Shown here: positions 18,157-26,217 of the stretch, one piece after another | How positions within the stretch are numbered: position 1 is the stretch's first letter | How the letters are laid out: each line of letters begins with the position of its first letter | The notes under the pieces: model-generated | Databases searched by the model: none | Seen by the model: only the letters and a program-made list of their open reading frames with translations | What the model was told of the DNA's origin: nothing | Made by a program: the position numbers and the translations under genes | NCBI RefSeq assembly: GCF_002646595.1 | Contig: NZ_PDUD01000010.1 | Coordinates: forward strand, 62,001 to 126,000 | Reading direction: 5' to 3' | DNA: 64,000 nt | Source: Flavilitoribacter nigricans DSM 23189 = NBRC 102662 | GTDB taxonomy: Bacteria; Bacteroidota; Bacteroidia; Chitinophagales; Saprospiraceae

Positions 18157-18924
18157 TTAAGTTCGAAACTGCGCCGCCAGATCCCGCACCGCCTGTGCGA
18201 ATAACAGGCTATCGGCTCCTACGCCGATCATATTGGCCCGGGCTCCTTCGTAATGTCGCGCCCCGTCGATGGACAGGGAGATGGTGCCGGCGATCTTCCC
18301 GGCGGCCCGGGTGCGTTCCAGTCCTTTTTCAACCAGTTGTACGACTTCCGGGTGGTCCATCTGACCGACATAGCCCAGCGAAGCCGAAAGATCGGCCGGT
18401 CCGAAAAAAACGCCGTTCACGCCTTCTACCGCCAGGATCTCCTCTAATTGTTCGTAGGCTGCTGCGGTCTCCACCTGAACGATCAGGCACATCTGGTCGT
18501 TGGCGGAAGCCATATAATCTCCGATGCGATTCCATTGCGAAGCCCGACCCAGTGCAGCTCCGATCCCCCGGTTACCGGCGGGCGGGTAGCGCAGGCAGCG
18601 TACCAGATCGGCAGCCTCCCGGGCGCTATTGACCATGGGTACCAGAAAAGTCCGTACCCCGATGTCCAGCAGACGTTTGATGAAAACCGGATCTCCCGAA
18701 GGCGGCCGCACCACCGGTGCAGTATCATAGGCCGCGATGGCCTGTAGCTGGGGCAGTATCCCGGACAGGTCAAAGGGGCCGTGCTCGGCATCGATCAGCA
18801 CCCAGTCGAAGCCTGCACCCGCCAGTAATTCCATTATAAGTGGGTTCGGGAAGTTGTTCCAGATACCGTAAGTAGTCGGTTTACCGGCAATTTTTTTCAG
18901 GAATAGGTTCGGAGGAAGGTTCAT
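18157..18924 (-). CDS. HpcH/HpaI-type class II aldolase
   Basis: Metal-dependent pyruvate aldolase family (2-keto-3-deoxy acid or 4-hydroxy-2-oxoheptanedioate aldolase), 255 residues. Hallmarks are WVLIDAEHGPFDL (catalytic His), APVVRPPSGDPVFIKRLLDIGV (Arg binding pyruvate), VQVETAAAYEQLEEI (metal Glu) and FFGPADLSASLGYVGQMDHPEV (metal Asp). Such enzymes cleave or form carbon-carbon bonds between pyruvate and an aldehyde. ATG 18924 is chosen because family members begin near NLPPNLFLKKIAGKP; GTG 18948 would add eight residues. It is the first gene of the minus-strand series and is preceded by a terminator-like hairpin 50 bp upstream, which may attenuate expression. Confidence 0.88.
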   Translation of the reverse strand: MNLPPNLFLKKIAGKPTTYGIWNNFPNPLIMELLAGAGFDWVLIDAEHGPFDLSGILPQLQAIAAYDTAPVVRPPSGDPVFIKRLLDIGVRTFLVPMVNSAREAADLVRCLRYPPAGNRGIGAALGRASQWNRIGDYMASANDQMCLIVQVETAAAYEQLEEILAVEGVNGVFFGPADLSASLGYVGQMDHPEVVQLVEKGLERTRAAGKIAGTISLSIDGARHYEGARANMIGVGADSLLFAQAVRDLAAQFRT

Positions 18925-18961
18925 TGGATATTGCTTGTATTTGCTCACCGAACAAGATAAA

Positions 18962-19001
18962 AATTAAATACAAAACCCCGACAGGCTGCTTGCCGTCGGG
19001 G
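18962..19001 (-). terminator. Terminator-like hairpin in the leader of the aldolase operon
   Basis: Read on the minus strand, CCCCGAC (19001-18995) pairs with GTCGGGG (18982-18976), followed by TTTTGTATTTAATTTT. It sits only about 40-50 bp before the aldolase start and points into it, so it would act as an attenuator unless another promoter lies within those bases. The plus strand lacks a T-run after the stem. Confidence 0.65.
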
Positions 19002-19186
19002 CGAATTCTGCTTCCGGTTGAGGAATAAATTAATCTTATGGGTTAGGGTTGTTTTCACTACCCGCGCCTACCGGTCACTGCGGGGAATAATTGCCGCAGC
19101 CCTACGGGCTGAAGACGCCGGATCATCGTCCGGTCCAGCTATATTCCAGGGCAAAGCCACCGAATAAACGGAGGTAATTTCAACAC
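18962..19186 (-). ncRNA. Candidate structured leader RNA or small RNA upstream of the aldolase operon
   Basis: On the minus strand, TACCTTTG (19198-19191) fits a -7 box; I see no good -33 box. Downstream come three small perfect hairpins: CCGGA/TCCGG (within 19118-19133), CAGCCC/GGGCTG (19097-19111) and TGCGG/CCGCA (19079-19098). The terminator-like stem at 19001-18976 follows. GGCTGC at 19101-19096 could pair with GCAGCC at 18989-18984 in the terminator loop. No known riboswitch, RNase P, tmRNA or SRP consensus was found. The rest of the gap up to 19396 has no reading frame. Confidence 0.35.
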
Positions 19187-19396
19187 CGGCCAAAGGTAGG
19201 ACCACAGCGTTAACTCCAGGTTAGTACAGGATAAAAGCTAGGTTAATTCACCTGCTGAGTAGGGCGGGTCCGGGCTGCCGCATTCTTGGTCGCCAATCGA
19301 ACATCTACCCCTATTTTCGTTTTATAATAACAGAACTCATTGAATTACAATCACAAACGAATTTTTATTTTTAGAGAAACCCAAAAAACCTTAATT

Positions 19397-19975
19397 ATGA
19401 AAAATTTATTCCTATCTATTCTTTGCATTGGCTTCCTCGGTATGGTGAGCTGTGATGTTGACCAGACCCGCGAGGGTGAAATGCCGGAAGTTGATGTAGA
19501 TGTCGAAGAAGGACAATTGCCTGCCTATGATGTAGACTGGGCCGATGTAGATATCAGTACCACTACCAAAACGGTCAAAGTACCGAAAGTAACCGTAACT
19601 ATGGTGGAGAAAGAAGTAGAAGTACCCGTGATCGATGTCAATATGCCCGATGATGGAGAAAAAGAAGAAAGAACATTAATCGTAGAAGCGGAAGTTGCCG
19701 AAACCGCCCATGACCTGGAGATCGTTGAAGTATACGCCGCCGAAAATCGCCTCTATGTAATCTCCGAACTCACCCCAACCGACCAGGATCTGCAGGACGA
19801 AACCGTAAGAGTATCCGACCGGGTAGTAGTTAATGCCCCGGAAGACCTGGACGTACGTTACTATATTGTTGGTAGCAAACCAGTAGGTGACCACAACAAC
19901 CAATACAATTATATCCAGAGTCGTAGTTCCATTGCCGATAAACTGAAAAACGGCAAAAAGATCTACTCCTCATAA
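19397..19975 (+). CDS. Small acidic lipoprotein of unknown function
   Basis: Lipoprotein of 192 residues. MKNLFLSILCIGFLGMVSC ends in a lipobox Cys at residue 19. The mature part is very acidic, with repeated VDVD/DVDWADVDI words and a valine-rich pattern (KTVKVPKVTVTMVEKEVEVPVIDVNMP). A more regular C-terminal half contains VRVSDRVVVNAPEDLDVRYYIVG. No family recognised. The ATG at 19397 is chosen because it starts the signal peptide; the frame is open 57 nt further upstream. A strong terminator follows at 19994-20031. Confidence 0.75.
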   Translation: MKNLFLSILCIGFLGMVSCDVDQTREGEMPEVDVDVEEGQLPAYDVDWADVDISTTTKTVKVPKVTVTMVEKEVEVPVIDVNMPDDGEKEERTLIVEAEVAETAHDLEIVEVYAAENRLYVISELTPTDQDLQDETVRVSDRVVVNAPEDLDVRYYIVGSKPVGDHNNQYNYIQSRSSIADKLKNGKKIYSS

Positions 19976-19993
19976 ACCTGAATAATTCAGATC

Positions 19994-20031
19994 ATCACTA
20001 CCAGTTGCCCGTCAATTGGTAGTGATTTTTT
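19994..20031 (+). terminator. Intrinsic terminator of the acidic lipoprotein gene
   Basis: ATCACTACCA (19994-20003) and TGGTAGTGAT (20017-20026) form a perfect 10-bp stem with a 13-nt loop, followed directly by six T. Confidence 0.85.
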
Positions 20032-20063
20032 ATGTCACCTGTTAATCCCAAAAATCAATCAAC

Positions 20064-20237
20064 ATGACTACCGCCGCCAGTACCAATAAACTACTTATGA
20101 TCATCATTGCGGTTATTCTGCCGCCTCTGGCCGTGGCTATGCAAAGCGGACTATCGAGTCAGTTCTGGATCTGTCTACTCCTGACGTTCCTGCTTTATCT
20201 GCCCGGTCTGCTCTATGCCCTCTACGTTATCCTGTAA
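20064..20237 (+). CDS. YqaE/Pmp3-family small membrane protein
   Basis: A 57-residue proteolipid with two membrane helices: NKLLMIIIAVILPPLAVAMQ and FWICLLLTFLLYLPGLLYAL. The ILPPLAV turn and the LYLPGLLYALYVI end are the hallmark of the UPF0057 (Pmp3/YqaE) family, small inner-membrane proteins linked to membrane potential and salt or cold stress. It begins 33 bp after a terminator and lies 30 bp before the next gene in the same direction, so the two may form a short unit. Confidence 0.85.
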   Translation: MTTAASTNKLLMIIIAVILPPLAVAMQSGLSSQFWICLLLTFLLYLPGLLYALYVIL

Positions 20238-20267
20238 AATAAAAACCACTAAAACTCCCTTACAAAA

Positions 20268-20873
20268 ATGACTTCTTACAAAAGTATTGATCTAAACAGG
20301 GCCCTGGTTGGAGGAGCGATCGCTGCGATCATGGTTTTTTTAGGTTCCTTCCTCGTCGGCCGCCTCGGGCAATCGGAAGCCTTCGTTGCTTTGAAAGAAA
20401 TGCGCCCGTCCCTGCGCTTTGTAAGCTCGGCCGTACTGACCGCAACCTCCACTATCCTTGCCCTGTTGCTGACCCTGCTTTCCTTTAGCAGTAATACCGA
20501 TAAAGATCTGAAATCCGATCACTACGAACGCATAAAATGGATCGCCCGGCTCTGCACCATTGCGTTTTCCGCCGCCATCATCCTGCTGATGTGCATGACG
20601 CTCCCGCTCAATAATTCCGAAGAAAAATTACAAACCTGGTACCGTACCCTTTATTACTTCTTCATCGTATATGGAGCTTTACTGGGCGGAATAATGATCA
20701 GTATCGTGTTGATGCTCTACCAGGCCGCCAATGCAATTATCCTGATTTTCCAGCCTGGTAAAAAAGCCGATCACCTCTTGTCTTCCAAGGATTCGGAAGA
20801 ACAGGAAGATGACTCCCAGGCGGATGAGCAGGATAATGGGCAAAAGCGGGAAAAAGAAGAAGCTACCGCCTAA
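20268..20873 (+). CDS. Four-helix membrane protein of unknown function
   Basis: Inner-membrane protein of 201 residues with hydrophobic segments near 13-32, 50-70, 90-112 and 125-152, and a highly charged, Asp/Glu/Lys-rich C-terminal tail (from about 165) that is probably cytoplasmic. No family recognised. It follows the YqaE-like gene by 30 bp and converges with the GNAT gene, 13 bp from its stop. Confidence 0.7.
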   Translation: MTSYKSIDLNRALVGGAIAAIMVFLGSFLVGRLGQSEAFVALKEMRPSLRFVSSAVLTATSTILALLLTLLSFSSNTDKDLKSDHYERIKWIARLCTIAFSAAIILLMCMTLPLNNSEEKLQTWYRTLYYFFIVYGALLGGIMISIVLMLYQAANAIILIFQPGKKADHLLSSKDSEEQEDDSQADEQDNGQKREKEEATA

Positions 20874-20886
20874 AGCGGCGCGGACA

Positions 20887-21399
20887 TCAGACTTTTTTTT
20901 CCATAACCCAGTCATTCTGATCTTCTCCACCGATCCGGAAAATATGAGTACCTACTTTTACAAAGCCCTGGCTTTGGTAAAACCGGATCGCTTTGGGGTT
21001 GTGTTCCCAGACGCCCAGCCAGATCGCATCCTTACCTTTCTCGCGGGCCCGGTCTATGGCGGTTTCTAGTAACAATTTACCGTATCCCCGCCCCTGCTGC
21101 GCCCCGTCAACGTAAATGCGTTCGATCTCCAACACCCGACCGGAGCGTTCATCTGTCTGAGCATCGCCTTCATTGAGTTTAATGTAGCCCAACCACAGTC
21201 CGTTGGCTTCCAGCGCGAAAAATTCACTTTCCGGATGCCGGAGTTCCCGGGAGAGTTGTTCTTCCGAAAAGGCATCCTCCAGGTAGCCCGCCATCACTTC
21301 CGGAGTGTTGAAGGCCTCGTAGGTATCTACAAAGGTTTTTATAGCCAGCGTCCGGAGCGGAACCAGATCTGCCGGACTGCATTTTATGATCTTTACCAT
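20887..21399 (-). CDS. GNAT-family N-acetyltransferase (PaiA-like)
   Basis: Acetyl-CoA-dependent acetyltransferase of 170 residues. ERIYVDGAQQGRGYGKLLLETAI contains the QxxGxG acetyl-CoA loop; IWLGVWEHNPKAIRFYQSQGFVKVG is the canonical Asn/Tyr C-terminal motif. The pattern with an N-terminal CSPADLVPLRTLAIKTFVDTY helix and a final FRIGGEDQNDWVMEK resembles spermidine/diamine acetyltransferases of the PaiA type. The substrate is suggestion only. It lies 53 nt downstream of the M61 peptidase gene and may share its transcript. Confidence 0.87.
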   Translation of the reverse strand: MVKIIKCSPADLVPLRTLAIKTFVDTYEAFNTPEVMAGYLEDAFSEEQLSRELRHPESEFFALEANGLWLGYIKLNEGDAQTDERSGRVLEIERIYVDGAQQGRGYGKLLLETAIDRAREKGKDAIWLGVWEHNPKAIRFYQSQGFVKVGTHIFRIGGEDQNDWVMEKKV

Positions 21400-21452
21400 G
21401 GAGCTCTTTTTATTTCGCGGTTTCGCCCTTTTTCCCGGGAATACCCAATATG

Positions 21453-23267
21453 CTATTCGCCTCCGAGCCAGGCCGCCCGTTTGGAGGCAGCCGTTTTTTT
21501 GGCCTTTTCGTCAACTTCCAACGTAATCCGGGGATCCTGCACCAGGGTAAATTCTCCGCTTTCCTCCAGGCCATTCTGCCGGTACTGGATGGCGTAGTTC
21601 TTCCCGATCTTCAGTTCCGACAATATTTTTTTCCAGGCTTCCTCATCGCTTACCGCTGTACCGTTCAGGGTCAGCAGGAAATCGCCGGATTGAACACCCG
21701 CAGTGTAAAGGGAATGCCCCTTGACGATACCGCCGGTTATTTTCACCCCTTCTTCCGAAAAGTCCAGATTCAGACCGGCCAGATCGGATTGGTCCGGGTT
21801 AGCCAATTCCAGCTTCCATCCCATTTGCGCGAACAGCGGACCAAAATCCGGCAGCTCGCTCTTGTAGATATAGTTGGCAAAAAACGACTCCGCGAAGTCC
21901 GCGTCACCACAAACTTCCGCCAGGGCATTTTGCAGGTCCGGTACCTGGTAGGGCACTTCGGTCTTTCCGTAGTGTTCCCAGAGATATTTCATAAGATCAT
22001 CCAGGGTGACCGCTTCGAATTTCTGGCGAAGGCTGAGATCCAGGGCCAGTCCGATCACCGCTCCGTAGGGGTAATAGCTGACGAAAATATTAGCCGTGTT
22101 GTGCTCATCGATCGAGCTGGCCGCATCAACGAAGGGAGCACGCTGGCTCATCCCGATGGGACTGTAGGACTGACGGCCGGGACTGTTCAGCACGTAGTTA
22201 AGGGTACCGATCAGTCCGCGACGATATCTTTCTTCATCGTAGATACCCGTACGGCGAAGGATCAGATCGTCGTAATAAGAAGTAAAACCTTCTGCAAACC
22301 ACAGCTCACCGGACATATTGGCCCGCGTAAAATCAAATGGCTCCAGGGATTTCGGACGGATGCGTTCGACGTTCCAGGCGTGAAAAAATTCGTGGGAGAT
22401 CGTCCCGATCAGTCCACTGGCATTATTCGCCAGATTGCCCTTGCTGGAACATACAGTCGAATTCCGGTGCTCCATACCATCCCCGTTAATCCAGGGATTA
22501 TAACTCACCAGAAACGTATAGCGCCCGAAATCAAAATCGGGAAGTCCACCGTAAACAGCCTTCTGGGCTTCGACTACCTGGCGCACCCATTCCGTATAAT
22601 CGTTCAGCTCTTCATCCGTTCCTTCGTGCATAGCCGCAATTTCGATGGTATAGGTCTTACCGTTGGAATCCGACGTCCAACGCCGGAAATCGATAGCTCC
22701 AACCATGGTCGGGCTGTCGAAAAAGTAGTAATAGTTGGGCGCCCAGAAAGCCGATTCACTCAGTGGTTTCAACTGCGTGGCAACGGACCAGTCCGGATGC
22801 TTACTGAGGTCAAAATGCAGTTCTATCGGCCGCTTTTCCGCTACGGGAGCGAACACAAAAGCCGACGGCATATTGAGGTGCAATTTGCGATTATCGATAC
22901 CGGAATAGGTGCCGTCACCGTGATTGGCAAAAAGCGTATACTGAAATTTCACGTATCCCTGATGTCCGCTGACTTCCCAACGATCGATATCTGTTTTCTG
23001 CAGGGGCAGCTGGTTACCGTCGGCATCATAGGCCTTTTCGGCGTAGACATTTTTAGCAAAATGGTGCACAGCGTAACGCCCGGGAGAAGAACTCGGCATA
23101 ATGATCTCCAGTGGTTGCGGCGGAAGCGCGGGAAATTCCACGGTGATCACCGCCTCGTGCTGGCGGATATGATCCAGCGATACATCGTAACGTACCGCCA
23201 GTTGGGCCGCAAGGCTTACCGTCAAGAATAAGAAACAGCCGAACAGCAGGGTGCGATAAAAATTCAT
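21453..23267 (-). CDS. M61-family peptidase (glycyl-aminopeptidase-like) with PDZ domain
   Basis: Exported zinc metallopeptidase of 604 residues. The signal peptide NFYRTLLFGCFLFLTVSLAAQ is followed by an N-terminal beta domain. The thermolysin-like catalytic core has ISHEFFHAWN with zinc ligands His292 and His296 and catalytic Glu293; the third ligand is Glu326 in LWFAEGFTSYY. A PDZ domain (about 490-580) includes AGVQSGDFLLTLNG. M61 enzymes remove N-terminal Gly or Ala from peptides. ATG 23267 is used because upstream in-frame codons would precede the signal peptide. It is divergent from the dehydrogenase gene at 23378. Confidence 0.9.
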   Translation of the reverse strand: MNFYRTLLFGCFLFLTVSLAAQLAVRYDVSLDHIRQHEAVITVEFPALPPQPLEIIMPSSSPGRYAVHHFAKNVYAEKAYDADGNQLPLQKTDIDRWEVSGHQGYVKFQYTLFANHGDGTYSGIDNRKLHLNMPSAFVFAPVAEKRPIELHFDLSKHPDWSVATQLKPLSESAFWAPNYYYFFDSPTMVGAIDFRRWTSDSNGKTYTIEIAAMHEGTDEELNDYTEWVRQVVEAQKAVYGGLPDFDFGRYTFLVSYNPWINGDGMEHRNSTVCSSKGNLANNASGLIGTISHEFFHAWNVERIRPKSLEPFDFTRANMSGELWFAEGFTSYYDDLILRRTGIYDEERYRRGLIGTLNYVLNSPGRQSYSPIGMSQRAPFVDAASSIDEHNTANIFVSYYPYGAVIGLALDLSLRQKFEAVTLDDLMKYLWEHYGKTEVPYQVPDLQNALAEVCGDADFAESFFANYIYKSELPDFGPLFAQMGWKLELANPDQSDLAGLNLDFSEEGVKITGGIVKGHSLYTAGVQSGDFLLTLNGTAVSDEEAWKKILSELKIGKNYAIQYRQNGLEESGEFTLVQDPRITLEVDEKAKKTAASKRAAWLGGE

Positions 23268-23362
23268 GGACACGTTTTTTTGGAAAATCGTAAAAATAGC
23301 GTTTAAACTAAATAAATCCGGAAAAGGCAGGATAGTTGTCCCTGTTGAAAGCATTATTTTAG

Positions 23363-23396
23363 CAAAAATAATCAGGCATGCAGCACCGAACGCAAA
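23363..23396 (-). promoter_or_regulatory. Possible promoter of the M61 peptidase gene
   Basis: Minus-strand TATTTTTG (23370-23363) fits TAnnTTTG, with TTTG at 23396-23393 and a 22-bp spacer, slightly long. The -33 box lies inside the first codons of the divergent gene. Confidence 0.35.
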
Positions 23397-25987
23397 TAAG
23401 CCCCCTACCCTGTTTTCTCTTCTTCCTGGTCGTTTTAAGCGCTTGCCGGGAATCCGGCTCCGAAACGACTACCCCGCAGTATTCTCTCAGCGTATCCGAT
23501 GACCACCTCACGCTGGAACTGATCGACGAAGCTCCCGACATTATGACGCCGATCGGTCTGACCATCGATCCCGCAGATGCCCTTTTCCTGCTGGAATCCC
23601 ATACCCATACGCCACCCAAAGACTATCCGGGTCCGGCATTCGACCGGATCAAAAAAGGCATGGATCAGGACGGGGATGGGAGTCCGGAATCCTGGCAGAT
23701 CTACGCCGACAGCATCAGTGATGGGATGAACCTGGCCGCCGGCCCGGACGGAACGATCTATCTGGCCTGCAAAGATCTTGTCGCTGCTTTCCGGGATGAA
23801 AACGGTGATGGCCAGAGCGACCGGGTGGATACCCTGCTGTACATGAAGGCCGGAGGAGATATTTACGATCACGCCGGCATTATGGGCGTTACCTTATCTT
23901 CCGACGGCTGGCTTTACGTCTCCCGGGGCAATACCGGTGGGCTCGCCTGGGAAATGACCGCCGCCGACGGCACTACCCTGAGTAATTACGGAGACGGAGG
24001 GAATGTGGTAAGGCTAACCGCCGACGGCGGCCGCCTGGAAGAGGTAGCGACCGGTTTTTGGAATCCCTTCGATATCCAGTTCACGGCTAACGGCCACCTG
24101 ATGCTTACCGATAACGATCCGGACAGTCGCGGTCCCAACCGGCTCATCGATCTGGTCTACGGCGGAGACTACGGCTACAAATCGCTCTATGGCGGTAGCG
24201 GTATCCATCCCTTTCTGGCCTGGAACGGGGAGTTACCCGGAACCCTACCCTACGCTGCGCCGCTCGGAGAAGCGCCCTGCGGCCTGATCGATGCGGGATT
24301 CACCAATTTCGGACCGGATTACCGCGATCATATTCTGGCGGCAGTCTGGGAAGAGAACAGCATCGTCAAAATACCGCTCGGTGAAGACGGTCAAATGGCC
24401 GGTCCTACCGAGATACTGGTAAAAGGGGACAGCACATTCCATCCGGTGGCCTTTGCGACCAACAGCCGGGGTGAGCTGTTTTTCACCGATTGGGTGGTCC
24501 GTCAGTACCCCAATCACCGTCAGGGGCGGCTCTGGAAGTTGTCTTCTGACGATCAACAGACTCCTGCAATCAGCCGGCAGGAAGCAATAGCCGGCGGAGC
24601 CAATAACTGGATCTACCGCTCGGTCGATCCCGGTGATCCGTCGGGTTTGGAATCCGCACTTAAGAGCGACGATCCGTATACCCGGGCCGTTGCCCGCAAA
24701 TTTTTGAGCCGGCCGGAATACACCGATCGGGTAACAGCCTGGCTGGTCGGGAACGATGATGATCTAAAATTACAGGCCCTGCTGACCCTATTTCACAACG
24801 GGGAACGGGTGGATGCTTCCGTTCTGGCCGGTCTGCTTCGGAATGATCAGGAAAATATCCGGAATACTGCGCTGAAATACATCGCACTGCGATCCCGTAG
24901 CGATCTTTACGATCAGGTAAATGCTGCGCTACCGGACGGCTACATCACGCCGGCCCTATTTGCCTCCTACCTGGCCGCCGTTCGTCATTTGCAGCCTAAT
25001 TTTATTGAGCAATACCAAAACAAAGCCCGGCGACTGGCCAAGCAGTTAGAACGCCGTTTACCGGATGGCTTCCTGCTCGATATATTGCAAAATACGGAGC
25101 TGCCCGCTCCCATCCGGGCGGCCGTTCTACCACAGCTGGATCTCCAAGAAGTTGACCCGGCATTACTGGTAGATCTGCTGGAGAACGGCGCTCCTTCCAT
25201 CCAAATGGCGCTATTGCAACTCTTTACCCGGAAACCGGTAGCCGAAGCGATAGCGGGTATACAGCGTATCGCAGCTAACCCGGCCGTCGATCCGGAATTG
25301 CGCAATCTGGCCCTCTTAAGCCTGAGCTACCAGTCCGGCGATCACTGTGGATTTGTTGCGGATCTGCTGCCGCAGGCTACTCCCGAGCTGGCCCAGATCG
25401 GGCTGCGCTATCTGTGCCGCTGCCGGGAAAACACCACGATCCAAAACCAAATAACGGCCTTTCTGCAGGATCAGCCGGAAGCGGTCACGGAAGTCTGGCG
25501 GGCCTGCGATGGCCTGGCCTCTGATGCATCCCGCCCGGCAAGCAGCGATGCCTGGCTAGCCGCAATCGACGGATCGGGACGGGCCGATCGGGGAAAATGG
25601 GTATTCTATTCCCGGAAAGCCCAGTGTCAGAATTGTCATATGGTGGATGAGTGGGGCAGCGATTTCGGGCCGGCCCTCTCCAATATCGGCAGCAGTAAAT
25701 CCAAGGTCCAGTTACTTACCGCCATTCTGGAACCCTCCGCCGAGATTTCTCCCGAATGGCAGGGCTGGTACATCACCGATGCGGAGGGCAAGACCCACTA
25801 CGGCCGCCAGATTGATGTGGGGCTCAACAATGCGGAGCTACTGCTGGCTTCCGGCGAATTCGTTACCTACGAGCGGCCGCAATCCTACGGCATGGCGCCT
25901 ACTTCCCTGATGCCCGACGGTCTGGAAAATCAATTATCGGTTTCGGAAATGAACGATCTGATCGCTTACCTGCTGTCTTTACGGTGA
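23378..25987 (+). CDS. Propeller dehydrogenase lipoprotein with HEAT repeats and C-terminal cytochrome c
   Basis: Lipoprotein of 869 residues with lipobox LSAC at about 20-23. Residues about 45-390 form a sorbosone/glucose-dehydrogenase-like propeller of the PVC type (MTPIGLTIDPADALFLLESH, GMDQDGDGSPESW, DIQFTANGHLMLTDNDPDSRGPNRL). HEAT-like helices follow (about 420-690), then a cytochrome c domain with CQNCH at about 750-754 and a possible distal Met near the end. Family members pair substrate oxidation with haem transfer outside the cytoplasm. It has the same domain order as the protein at 9551-12355 but is shorter, without a discoidin domain, and not closely similar. The neighbouring bicupin lipoprotein may act in the same compartment. 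Confidence 0.83.
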   Translation: MQHRTQISPLPCFLFFLVVLSACRESGSETTTPQYSLSVSDDHLTLELIDEAPDIMTPIGLTIDPADALFLLESHTHTPPKDYPGPAFDRIKKGMDQDGDGSPESWQIYADSISDGMNLAAGPDGTIYLACKDLVAAFRDENGDGQSDRVDTLLYMKAGGDIYDHAGIMGVTLSSDGWLYVSRGNTGGLAWEMTAADGTTLSNYGDGGNVVRLTADGGRLEEVATGFWNPFDIQFTANGHLMLTDNDPDSRGPNRLIDLVYGGDYGYKSLYGGSGIHPFLAWNGELPGTLPYAAPLGEAPCGLIDAGFTNFGPDYRDHILAAVWEENSIVKIPLGEDGQMAGPTEILVKGDSTFHPVAFATNSRGELFFTDWVVRQYPNHRQGRLWKLSSDDQQTPAISRQEAIAGGANNWIYRSVDPGDPSGLESALKSDDPYTRAVARKFLSRPEYTDRVTAWLVGNDDDLKLQALLTLFHNGERVDASVLAGLLRNDQENIRNTALKYIALRSRSDLYDQVNAALPDGYITPALFASYLAAVRHLQPNFIEQYQNKARRLAKQLERRLPDGFLLDILQNTELPAPIRAAVLPQLDLQEVDPALLVDLLENGAPSIQMALLQLFTRKPVAEAIAGIQRIAANPAVDPELRNLALLSLSYQSGDHCGFVADLLPQATPELAQIGLRYLCRCRENTTIQNQITAFLQDQPEAVTEVWRACDGLASDASRPASSDAWLAAIDGSGRADRGKWVFYSRKAQCQNCHMVDEWGSDFGPALSNIGSSKSKVQLLTAILEPSAEISPEWQGWYITDAEGKTHYGRQIDVGLNNAELLLASGEFVTYERPQSYGMAPTSLMPDGLENQLSVSEMNDLIAYLLSLR

Positions 25988-26217
25988 TCAATTGTCGCCC
26001 GAACCGGGCGGTTAGCGGAAGAATAAACCGAAAGATGTCGGGCGTTAGACGGGAATGAGCGTGGACTTACCATTATTTTGCGGCCCTTATGTCAGACGTA
26101 TAGTGGTGATTGTGCGTCTAAAGTAGTAAATTCACAAAAGGTCAGCATCCACTTAACATTCGAACTATCAGCCAACGGCCATCCGGTCGTTGCCCGATTG
26201 TCAATTGCTAAATAGCT

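Noticed and set aside
18962-19339. Possible tmRNA, RNase P RNA or SRP RNA
   Set aside because: No tRNA-like ends, no GAGGAAAGTC/ACAGAA core and no SRP GGAAG-loop consensus were found, so only an unknown structured leader is claimed.
21450-23231. Long open frame (593 codons) on the plus strand opposite the M61 peptidase
   Set aside because: It lies antisense to a gene with complete catalytic motifs and signal peptide, and its translation shows no domain. It is a by-product of codon bias.
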